From JBEKZD01 sp050013395 (GTDB lineage Bacteria; Verrucomicrobiota; Verrucomicrobiia; Palsa-1439), in the NCBI GenBank assembly GCA_050013395.1, contig JBEKFI010000121.1, positions 1 to 9,823 of the forward strand: a stretch of 9,823 nucleotides of DNA. Reading direction: 5' to 3'. The notes beneath the pieces are model-generated. The model saw only the letters and a list, made by a program, of their open reading frames with translations, ran no database searches and was not told where the DNA came from. Positions 1 through 5,506 of this stretch are shown here, piece after piece (positions within the stretch are counted from its first letter, which is position 1; every line of letters starts with the position of its first letter). The position numbers were made by a program, and so were the translations under genes.

Positions 1-719
1 TGGTGAACGAATTTCAAAACCTTATCGACAACGAGAAAAAAGTTGTGCCACGTGAACGTCTCGGTGTCGCGGGGCAAGCGGACATCGGCGTGTTCACGAC
101 CTCCCACCCAAAGTTCCTCAATGCCCCACTCAGGGGGAAGCGGCTTGACGGGCTCCAGCGATCGGATAATCGATAGCGGCACAAGCATCGCCCGCGACCA
201 AGCCGACATGTTGTAGATGCTGAAGCTGAACCACTTCGGCAGCAGAATTAGCTCAGGTGGAATCGCCGGACAACCATCCCAAGGATACAAACCAATCATC
301 GCCAAATAAATCTTGGTGAACGTGTTGCATCTGGTCAGGCCGCCCGCGTTCAGAATGGCTTGGCGCGTCTCGATCATGTGATCGGCATCGACGGAGTCTC
401 CGGCTATTCTGAGGGCCAGGTAGGCCTTGACTGAGCCGCTCAAATCCATCGGTCCGCCAGGATAGGTCGAGACACCGCCGTCGGGGAGGAGCTTGGAGCG
501 GATATAGTTGGCGGCCTTGAGGATCTTGACGGGATCGAGCTTGTCAGTGAAATGGAGGTAGATCAGATATTCCGATTCCAGAATCGTATCACCTTCCAGT
601 TCGGCGCACCAATGGCCGTCGTTTGCCTGACGCTCAAGCAGCCAATCTTGGGCGGCTTGGATAGCCGTTCCCAAGCGAGGGCGCATGTCGAGAGCATAAT
701 CTTCCTGCGCTTGAATCAT
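1..719 (-). CDS. shc: Squalene-hopene cyclase-like terpene cyclase, N-terminal part (runs off left edge)
   Basis: The first 239 residues of a class II triterpene cyclase are present; the usual full length is about 630-680 residues. Family members fold squalene or a similar polyprene and cyclise it by protonation to hopene-type lipids at the membrane face. A QW-type repeat is visible at residues 22-37 (WLLERQ...GHW). It is followed by the landmarks ELEGDTILESEYL (40-52), YPGGP (86-90), FTK (134-136), YPW (145-147), PPE (154-156) and SAWSRA (172-177), in the order seen in known squalene-hopene cyclases. The catalytic DxDD motif lies in the missing C-terminal part, so activity cannot be judged. 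The ATG at 719 was chosen because the family's N-terminal domain begins shortly after it. A GGGAGG at 736-741 lies about 16 nt upstream, farther than usual. A canonical promoter precedes the gene. Related cyclases acting on other polyprenes remain possible. Confidence 0.9.
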   Translation of the reverse strand, partial: MIQAQEDYALDMRPRLGTAIQAAQDWLLERQANDGHWCAELEGDTILESEYLIYLHFTDKLDPVKILKAANYIRSKLLPDGGVSTYPGGPMDLSGSVKAYLALRIAGDSVDADHMIETRQAILNAGGLTRCNTFTKIYLAMIGLYPWDGCPAIPPELILLPKWFSFSIYNMSAWSRAMLVPLSIIRSLEPVKPLPPEWGIEELWVGGREHADVRLPRDTETFTWHNFFLVVDKVLKFVH

Positions 720-758
720 GAATATTCCGGTTTTTCCTCCCTCACAAAAACCTACGCA

Positions 759-786
759 ATTATAGTCTGCCGCTCGGGATTGTAAA
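759..786 (-). promoter_or_regulatory. Sigma-70-type promoter of the cyclase gene
   Basis: Read on the minus strand, there is a -35 TTTACA (781-786) and a perfect -10 TATAAT (759-764), separated by 16 bp. Transcription would begin near 750, giving a leader of about 30 nt before the ATG at 719. It sits in the 72-bp gap between the helicase stop and the cyclase start, so the cyclase has its own promoter. Confidence 0.7.
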
Positions 787-791
787 GCAGT

Positions 792-3575
792 TTAATCTCG
801 CCGCCTTCCCTCGATTCTCGACCAAAACCGCTGGAGTTCATCTGCCAGGTCGACATGGGCCAACCCTCCTTCCGCCTCATCCGACCAGTCCGGTGGGAAC
901 AGCGTTGAATACTGCGGCTGAGCAAAACGTTGGCAAACCAGCACCGCCACCCCGCGATCAGTCTCCGTCCGTATCAGCCTCCCGACCGACTGGATGACCC
1001 GATTCATACCTGGATAAAGATACGCAAATTCAAAACCTTTTCCATAACGATCTTCGTAGTACTGCCGCATCAACTCCCGCTCAAAGCTGACCTGCGGCAG
1101 GGCCGGGCTGACGACGACGACACCCGAAAGCAGATCTCCGGGGTAATCCACCCCTTCGGCAAACAGTCCACCTTGCACGGCCAGCACCAACTTCGGCGGG
1201 TCGGGCTGTTTCAGCGATTCCACAAATTGCTGTCGCTGGACTTCCGTCATATTTGGCGTTTGAATTAGCACTCGATATCCGCTCTGGTTGTCATTCTGAG
1301 CGGAGCGAAACCGCTGCGGGCCGTCTGTAGTGCGACGGCAAATCTCAGTCGCCGCTGCCAAGGGGGACAGACCCTTCGCGGAGTTTACCCTGAGTGGAGC
1401 CGAAGGGCTCAGGGTGACAGGTTGAGGAAAAGGCAGCTTCTCGGCAACTGCTCGCATGAATTCGTAACTGGGGAACAGCGCCATGTAATTGCCTCGCCGC
1501 GCCCACACCGTGGTCGCAATGATGTCGGCAATTCTGCCGTAGTTGGCCGAACGCTGGCGGAACGTCGTTGAAACCTGCGGCACGACAATGATTTTGCGGT
1601 TCTCGCGCGGGAATGGCGAGGGAAGGGTTACCTGATCGGTTCGGTCTGCGTCGAAGCCCAGCATCTGACGGTAAAACCCCATCGGCGCGAGGGTTGCCGA
1701 CATGGCGATGACGCTGTGGAAGCCCTCGATGCGCTCGGCCAGTTGGCGCGACGGATCTTTGCAGACAATCTTGATGGATTGCCCTTGTGTGGCATCGAAA
1801 ACGTAGGAAAACTCGTCGGCCTCCATTGCCAACACGACGCAGAACTGACCGAAATCTGAAAAGAACTCCTCCACAGGGTCATCGGGAATCGCTCGACCGC
1901 GACTGATCTTGTCCAGCAAGTAGCGAACGGTCAGGCGGTTGAACATCGGTTTCAGTTCGTCGAAGAAAGGGCGGGGACAGTCGATGAGAAACTGGTCCGC
2001 ATCCGCTCGCTGGCTGGCGACGCCTGCAAAAAACCTGTCTAACTCCTTCAGAAACTGCTTCAGTTCCTGTGCCAGCGCAGGCTCGACGTGTTTCAAGTCG
2101 CCCATCAACTCGCGGATCTGCTGCCGCCGCAGGCTGGGGGAATAATAATCCATCGCCCGCTGCAAGAGATTGTGCGCTTCATCGATGATCAGAAGTGTAT
2201 CCGAATAGTCCGCGTCTTGGAAAAACCGTCGGAAGTAAACCTGCGGATCAAACACATAGTTGTAATCGCAGACGATTACGTCCGTCAGCTCGGCCTCAAG
2301 CAGAGCCAGTTCGAACGGGCAGAACCGCGCCTGCCGCCCCGCCTCAATCATCCCTTCCGGCATGACCAGCCGCTGGCCCAGCAAGCGTTCCACGATGCGC
2401 GTCAGTGCCAGCTTGGCCGTGAAATCGCGCAAGTGCTGGCAGAACTCCTCGTGGCAGGCGTACACGTCGTTGATGCACATCTGCTCGCGCGCCCGGAAGA
2501 ACACAGCCGTAATGGTAGCGCGGGCGTCCCGCCCGTCCACCGCATTGCTGCTCTCCGGCCCATCACCCATCCTTCGGACACCCTCTCCCCTCGTTGAGGG
2601 GAGAGGGACAGGGTGAGGGGAGTTCCCCATCTTCCGCAACGTCTCTACCGCAATCGCTTGCTGCGTGTTCTTCGCGGTCACGAAGAACAAACGCATATCA
2701 TTGGCCAACGCATACTTGACGGCCGGGTACAACGCCGCCGCCGTTTTGCCGATGCCCGACGGCGCCGAAACCATCAAGTGTCGCCCTTCCGCCAGCGCCT
2801 TCTCGACGGCGGCAATCATCCGGTCCTGGTATTTGCGCGGCTTGTCGTAGGGGAAATGCACCTCCGTCGCGCGTTTGCGGCGCGAGTCGCGGCGGCGTTC
2901 TTCCTCGTACGCGTTGCCGATGAGCGTCCGCACGCGCTCGGCAATCATCTTCTCGCAATCGTCAAACGGGCCATGGATGTCGATGTCCTTGCGCGATCCG
3001 TCGGCGACGTTGACGTAAACCAGCCGCCCGATGACCCTAGTAGCGCAGGCGTCCCGCCTGTGGCCGTTCTTTGCGCCACCGTTTCCCTTAGTAGCGCGAC
3101 CGTCCCGGTCGCGGTCGTCCTCTGCCATTGCAGGCGAGACGCCCGCGCTACCTCGGTCGTTCTCCACGAAAAAGCAATACAACCGCAACTGTTCGACGTA
3201 ATGCGGATGTGAATTGGCATCCAGCACGGCGAAAACCAGAGGCGGCAGCACGACGGATTTGATTTCCTCGATGACCCATTGACCTCCGTGTCCGTTTCCT
3301 TTGACGAGCGGTCGATACACGCCGTCGATGCGGCCTTGGACGGTCACCTTGAATTCGTCCACGACGGTGGTGTATCGGACGAAAATCTCCTGCGCGTAGC
3401 CTTCGTGCAGTTCGGCCTGCGCCCGTTGGTGCTTCACGTGCGCCTCGCGGCCCAACGCCAGCCGCGTCCACATCCGCAGACCAGCAACGCGCCCCGCCCC
3501 CGACATCGGTTCCGCCACGAGATCGCCGACCCCGAGTGAGATTTTCTTTTTGGCCAAATCAATTTTGACAGCCAT
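792..3575 (-). CDS. PD-(D/E)XK nuclease / XPD-DinG family Fe-S DNA helicase fusion
   Basis: A predicted superfamily 2 iron-sulfur DNA helicase of 927 residues with an N-terminal nuclease domain, probably acting in DNA repair or recombination. Numbering is from the ATG at 3575. The nuclease signature is GRID (D84), EEIK (E104, K106) and QLRLY (Q129), a RecB/Cas4-like D...ExK...QxxxY pattern. Helicase motifs follow in order: Walker A APSGIGKT (271-278); four cysteines C367, C374, C379, C419 placed as in XPD Fe-S domains, the last in the typical CPFE context; DEAH (465-468); SATL (626-629); EGVDYPGD (807-814); and QSVGRLIR (862-869). All catalytic residues look intact. Three extra stretches of about 40 residues each are encoded by palindromic repeats (listed separately). 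The frame also opens at a GTG at 3620, but those 15 extra residues are translated heptad repeat, so the ATG is preferred. No Shine-Dalgarno sequence is seen. The general family is clear; the cellular role is inferred. Confidence 0.88.
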   Translation of the reverse strand: MAVKIDLAKKKISLGVGDLVAEPMSGAGRVAGLRMWTRLALGREAHVKHQRAQAELHEGYAQEIFVRYTTVVDEFKVTVQGRIDGVYRPLVKGNGHGGQWVIEEIKSVVLPPLVFAVLDANSHPHYVEQLRLYCFFVENDRGSAGVSPAMAEDDRDRDGRATKGNGGAKNGHRRDACATRVIGRLVYVNVADGSRKDIDIHGPFDDCEKMIAERVRTLIGNAYEEERRRDSRRKRATEVHFPYDKPRKYQDRMIAAVEKALAEGRHLMVSAPSGIGKTAAALYPAVKYALANDMRLFFVTAKNTQQAIAVETLRKMGNSPHPVPLPSTRGEGVRRMGDGPESSNAVDGRDARATITAVFFRAREQMCINDVYACHEEFCQHLRDFTAKLALTRIVERLLGQRLVMPEGMIEAGRQARFCPFELALLEAELTDVIVCDYNYVFDPQVYFRRFFQDADYSDTLLIIDEAHNLLQRAMDYYSPSLRRQQIRELMGDLKHVEPALAQELKQFLKELDRFFAGVASQRADADQFLIDCPRPFFDELKPMFNRLTVRYLLDKISRGRAIPDDPVEEFFSDFGQFCVVLAMEADEFSYVFDATQGQSIKIVCKDPSRQLAERIEGFHSVIAMSATLAPMGFYRQMLGFDADRTDQVTLPSPFPRENRKIIVVPQVSTTFRQRSANYGRIADIIATTVWARRGNYMALFPSYEFMRAVAEKLPFPQPVTLSPSAPLRVNSAKGLSPLAAATEICRRTTDGPQRFRSAQNDNQSGYRVLIQTPNMTEVQRQQFVESLKQPDPPKLVLAVQGGLFAEGVDYPGDLLSGVVVVSPALPQVSFERELMRQYYEDRYGKGFEFAYLYPGMNRVIQSVGRLIRTETDRGVAVLVCQRFAQPQYSTLFPPDWSDEAEGGLAHVDLADELQRFWSRIEGRRRD
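1284..1424. repeat. In-frame palindromic repeat block in the helicase gene (third, between motifs III and V)
   Basis: This block encodes about 47 low-complexity residues between the conserved stretch ending VAEKLP and the conserved stretch starting YRVLIQTPN. It contains two repeat units. One is CATTCTGAGCGGAGCGAA-like (from about 1292), a sequence type common in dispersed intergenic repeats. The other is a hairpin with a 7-bp stem, CCCTGAG (1388-1394) pairing with CTCAGGG (1408-1414). The frame stays open through the block. The boundaries are estimated from where helicase-like sequence stops and resumes. Confidence 0.65.
2511..2624. repeat. In-frame palindromic repeat block in the helicase gene (second, between motif Ia and the Fe-S cysteines)
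   Basis: Two unrelated palindromes lie side by side. CGGGCG-TCC-CGCCCG is at 2521-2535, preceded by a TAGCG lead-in. A perfect 11-bp stem is at 2581-2591 / 2597-2607 with loop CGTTG, followed by GGGACAGGGTGAGGGGAG. The second family also occurs at the right end of the window (9761-9823). The block encodes about 38 residues, including HPVPLPSTRGEG and DGRDARAT, between TLRKMGN and TAVFFRARE. It lies outside every helicase motif. Confidence 0.75.
3036..3155. repeat. In-frame triple palindrome block in the nuclease domain of the helicase gene (first)
   Basis: Three related units are present. The first is TAGCG + CAGGCG-TCC-CGCCTG (3046-3060). The second is TAGCG + CGACCG-TCC-CGGTCG (3097-3111). 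The third is an inverted copy, CAGGCG-AGA-CGCCCG followed by CGCTA (about 3131-3150). The stems differ but are compensated, and the TAGCG lead and three-base loop are conserved. The block encodes about 40 residues (GSAGVSPA, RDRDGRAT, HRRDACAT) right after the QLRLYCFF motif and before the next strand, GRLVYVNVADGS. The frame is kept. Confidence 0.78.
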
Positions 3576-3582
3576 TGCGAAG

Positions 3583-3617
3583 CAGAATACAGAAGACAGG
3601 AGACAGAAGCCAGAAAG
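3583..3617 (+). repeat. Heptad tandem repeat A (five CAGRAGN units) next to the helicase start
   Basis: Five 7-bp units lie in perfect register: CAGAATA, CAGAAGA, CAGGAGA, CAGAAGC, CAGAAAG. The array lies just upstream of the helicase ATG (3575). Read on the minus strand it stays open in the helicase frame and encodes a hydrophobic LSGFCLLSSVFCF stretch from a GTG at 3620. This is probably not translated. Confidence 0.85.
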
Positions 3618-3650
3618 CACGAGTCAGCGGTAGAATCGAGCCGATGTCCT

Positions 3651-3679
3651 TTGACAATGGGAAATTGGGGTACTATACA
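3651..3679 (+). promoter_or_regulatory. Promoter of the DPSL ferritin gene
   Basis: A perfect -35 TTGACA (3651-3656) is followed after 17 bp by TATACA (3674-3679), inside TACTATACAG. Transcription would start near 3686, leaving a leader of about 80 nt before the ATG at 3769. This is a long leader and contains the palindrome at 3715-3731. Confidence 0.65.
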
Positions 3680-3714
3680 GAAACTACTTAACACCCCAAC
3701 GAAGCGAGGTCCAA

Positions 3715-3731
3715 GTTCGCATGATGTGAAC
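3715..3731. promoter_or_regulatory. Candidate operator palindrome in the ferritin leader
   Basis: GTTCGCAT-G-ATGTGAAC is a 17-bp inverted repeat with half-sites matching at 7 of 8 positions. It lies downstream of the predicted transcription start of the ferritin gene and upstream of its ribosome binding site. Position and symmetry suit a repressor site, for example for an iron- or peroxide-responsive regulator. It does not match a Fur box that I recognise. Confidence 0.35.
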
Positions 3732-3768
3732 CCAGTACAACAAAGTCTGCACTGAAAGGAAGGACGCT

Positions 3769-4320
3769 ATGGCTAAGGTGACAAGACAGATGGTCGAGAA
3801 GGCAGGAATCAACGTAGATCAACTGGTGGAATTGCTGGTCAAGAACGCGGCTGCGGAATTGACCACATTCTACTACTACACGATCCTACGGGTGAACCTG
3901 ATCGGATTGGAGGGCGAAGGGATCAAAGAGATTGCGGAGACCGCTCGAATCGAAGACCGCAATCACTTTGAAGCGCTGGTCCCCCGTATCTATGAGCTGG
4001 GCGGAAAACTGCCGGACGATATGAAGGCATTTCATGACATGTCGGCCTGTCCGCCCGCGAGTTTGCCCAAGGACCCAACGGACGTCCAAGCCATGCTCAC
4101 GGTGCTGGTGAACGCGGAACGGTGTGCAGTGAAGGGATACACCAATATCTGCAACCTGACAGCTGGCAAGGACCACAGAACCTACGATCTTGCTCAAGCG
4201 ATTCTCAACGAAGAAATCGAGCACGAATCGTGGTTCTCCGAGTTCTTGGGCGAGGGGCCTTCCGGCCATTTCTTGCGCCGTGGCGAGACTTCGCCCTTTG
4301 TCGGCAAGTTCCTGAGATAA
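3769..4320 (+). CDS. Dps-like ferritin (DPSL / thioferritin type)
   Basis: A predicted cytoplasmic four-helix ferritin-like protein of 183 residues. DPSL proteins oxidise iron with peroxide at a bacterioferritin-like di-iron site and store it in a cage, protecting DNA and enzymes from oxidative damage. Likely metal ligands are E30 (in ELTTFYYY), E62/D63 and H66 (in IEDRNHF), E117 (in NAERC) and E149/H152 (in NEEIEHE). Three cysteines, C94 (ACPP), C119 (ERCAVKGY) and C128 (NIC), fit the thioferritin cysteine signature near the di-iron site that sets DPSL apart from ordinary Dps and bacterioferritin. The start is supported by AAGGAAGGA a few nucleotides upstream and a conserved-looking N-terminus. 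It appears monocistronic, with its own TTGACA promoter and a possible operator palindrome, and the next gene has a separate promoter. The ferritin-like assignment is firm; the DPSL subtype rests on recalled motifs. Confidence 0.87.
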   Translation: MAKVTRQMVEKAGINVDQLVELLVKNAAAELTTFYYYTILRVNLIGLEGEGIKEIAETARIEDRNHFEALVPRIYELGGKLPDDMKAFHDMSACPPASLPKDPTDVQAMLTVLVNAERCAVKGYTNICNLTAGKDHRTYDLAQAILNEEIEHESWFSEFLGEGPSGHFLRRGETSPFVGKFLR

Positions 4321-4366
4321 GGCCGGAATAAAGTAAAAAGAAGATTGCCAACCAGCGCATGTATCT

Positions 4367-4395
4367 TTGACAGCTATCGCCGCTAACCATACAGT
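4367..4395 (+). promoter_or_regulatory. Promoter of the zinc-ribbon/bPH gene
   Basis: A perfect -35 TTGACA (4367-4372) is followed after 17 bp by TACAGT (4390-4395). An overlapping CATACA at 4388 would give 15-bp spacing. The leader to the ATG at 4447 is about 45 nt. Its CATACAG core resembles the TATACAG of the ferritin promoter. Confidence 0.5.
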
Positions 4396-4446
4396 GCCGC
4401 CAGCCACCCGCAAAGCCGAGAGAATCCCGGTGGCGAAGGAGCGATC

Positions 4447-4932
4447 ATGGCGCTGATTCAATGTCCCGAATGTGGGCGGGAAGTGTCCCGCGAAGCGACC
4501 GCTTGTCCGCAGTGCGGGTACCCGGTCGCGGAACGCCTTGGCGACGCCGCCGGCGCGGCTGCGCCAGCCAATGATGCGACACCGTTGCTGGAGGCCCGGC
4601 CGTCGTGGTGGAACTTTTTCTGGTATCTCGTGTTCTTTTGGCTGATCGTTCCGTTGCTGATCGCGCTCTGGAAACGAAACTCGCTGGTGCTGCGCGTTTA
4701 CCACGACCGCGTGAAGCTGGAGCGCGGCCTGCTCGGCAAGGAGTACCGGGAACTTTTCATCGGCGATATCCGCTCGATTGACGTTGACCAAGGCGTGCTC
4801 GGCCGGTTGTTCGGGTTTGGGGATCTGACCATTTCGACGGCGGCAACGGTGGATGCGGCGGAAATCATGCCCGGTATGCCGCACCCGTTGCGCATCAAAG
4901 ACCTCATCATCGCGCAGCGTCAGCAGACGTAG
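4447..4932 (+). CDS. Zinc-ribbon membrane protein with bacterial PH domain
   Basis: A 161-residue protein with three parts. A zinc ribbon (C6-PE-C9 and C20-PQ-C23, context CPECGREVSREATACPQCGYPV) comes first. An Ala/Pro-rich linker (about 30-50) is followed by a hydrophobic segment (about 54-75, FFWYLVFFWLIVPLLIALW) that is probably one long or hairpin membrane helix. The third part resembles the bPH_2 fold: NSLVLRVYHDRVKLERGLLGKEYRELFIGDIRSIDVDQGVLGR and onward is the pattern 'coordinate/strand, trans-acting level, linking loop' typical of YdbS/YdbT-like domains. Proteins of this type are membrane-anchored and mostly uncharacterised. AGGAG at 4437-4441, 5 nt before the ATG, fixes the start. 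The stop is followed at once by heptad repeat B. Function unknown. Confidence 0.78.
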   Translation: MALIQCPECGREVSREATACPQCGYPVAERLGDAAGAAAPANDATPLLEARPSWWNFFWYLVFFWLIVPLLIALWKRNSLVLRVYHDRVKLERGLLGKEYRELFIGDIRSIDVDQGVLGRLFGFGDLTISTAATVDAAEIMPGMPHPLRIKDLIIAQRQQT

Positions 4933-4942
4933 AAAAAGAATA

Positions 4943-4984
4943 CAGGAGTCAGGAGACAGAAGACAGAAGGCAGGAGACAGAAGA
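4943..4984 (+). repeat. Heptad tandem repeat B (six units)
   Basis: Six 7-bp units are in register: CAGGAGT, CAGGAGA, CAGAAGA, CAGAAGG, CAGGAGA, CAGAAGA. They are followed by CAAAATGAGACAAAC. The words after the array (AATGAGACAAA) recur directly after heptad array C at 7321, so arrays B and C share more than the heptad itself. The array lies 10 nt after the stop of the zinc-ribbon gene. Confidence 0.88.
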
Positions 4985-5122
4985 CAAAATGAGACAAACA
5001 ATTCCATTCCTCGTCGCCGACGCTGTTGTGAAAAGAGATGGCGAAGAGCACGGAGTGTTAGGCCGACAGAACCGCCGTCTATAGGTTCTTATGCGGAAAC
5101 CATACAAGGCGTAGTTAGCGCT

Positions 5123-5506
5123 ATGATGATTAATATTTACGCGGCATGGACTGGATTTCTGCTGGGGTGCGTTGCCGGCGCTGTTCCCGGCCTCTTCTTC
5201 CATGATGAGGGCTGGCTTGGCGGCTACACTTCGTGGCAACGACGAATGATCCGGCTTGCGCACATAGCTTTTTTGGGAGTCGGATTTCTGAACCTGGCAT
5301 TCGCGCTGACGGCTCGCGCGCTTGGGTTGGAATCGGGTTTGGGGGTGCCATCCGCCCTCCTGATCGTTGGCGCGGTGACGATGCCGCTCGTCTGCTATTT
5401 GTCCGCATGGAAGGCTGTTTTCCGGAACCTGTTTTTCATCCCTGCTCTGTCGCTAACCTTCGGCATAGCTGTGTTTCTGTGGAGGATCATTTCCGCATGC
5501 GAATAG
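5123..5506 (+). CDS. Small four-helix membrane protein, first gene of the radical SAM unit
   Basis: A 127-residue integral membrane protein with four predicted helices: about 6-26, 43-64, 76-95 and 101-122. Between helices 1 and 2 is a polar stretch, FFHDEGWLGGYTSWQRRMIR (25-44), that looks conserved in style and could face the cytoplasm or bind a partner. I do not recognise a characterised family. The reading frame is open far upstream into the previous gene and repeat B, but sequence before 5123 reads as non-coding, so the ATG at 5123 (or the adjacent ATG at 5126) is chosen. No strong ribosome binding site precedes it. Its last codons overlap the start of the radical SAM gene by 10 nt (ATGCGAATAG), which implies translational coupling and a shared role. 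No convincing promoter was found in 4985-5122. Confidence 0.72.
   Translation: MMINIYAAWTGFLLGCVAGAVPGLFFHDEGWLGGYTSWQRRMIRLAHIAFLGVGFLNLAFALTARALGLESGLGVPSALLIVGAVTMPLVCYLSAWKAVFRNLFFIPALSLTFGIAVFLWRIISACE

Noticed and set aside
2088..3212. Two plus-strand frames (169 and 199 codons) opposite the helicase gene
   Set aside because: The helicase motifs are on the minus strand through the whole region, and these frames have no ribosome binding sites or recognisable domains.
3886..5007. 373-codon open frame on the minus strand across the ferritin and bPH genes
   Set aside because: It is antisense to two well-supported genes. Its start lies in heptad repeat B, and the product has no domain and a composition typical of antisense frames.
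4985..5122. Possible promoter for the radical SAM unit (TATAGG near 5080 with weak -35 candidates)
   Set aside because: No -35 box close to consensus at proper spacing was found, so it was not listed as a feature.
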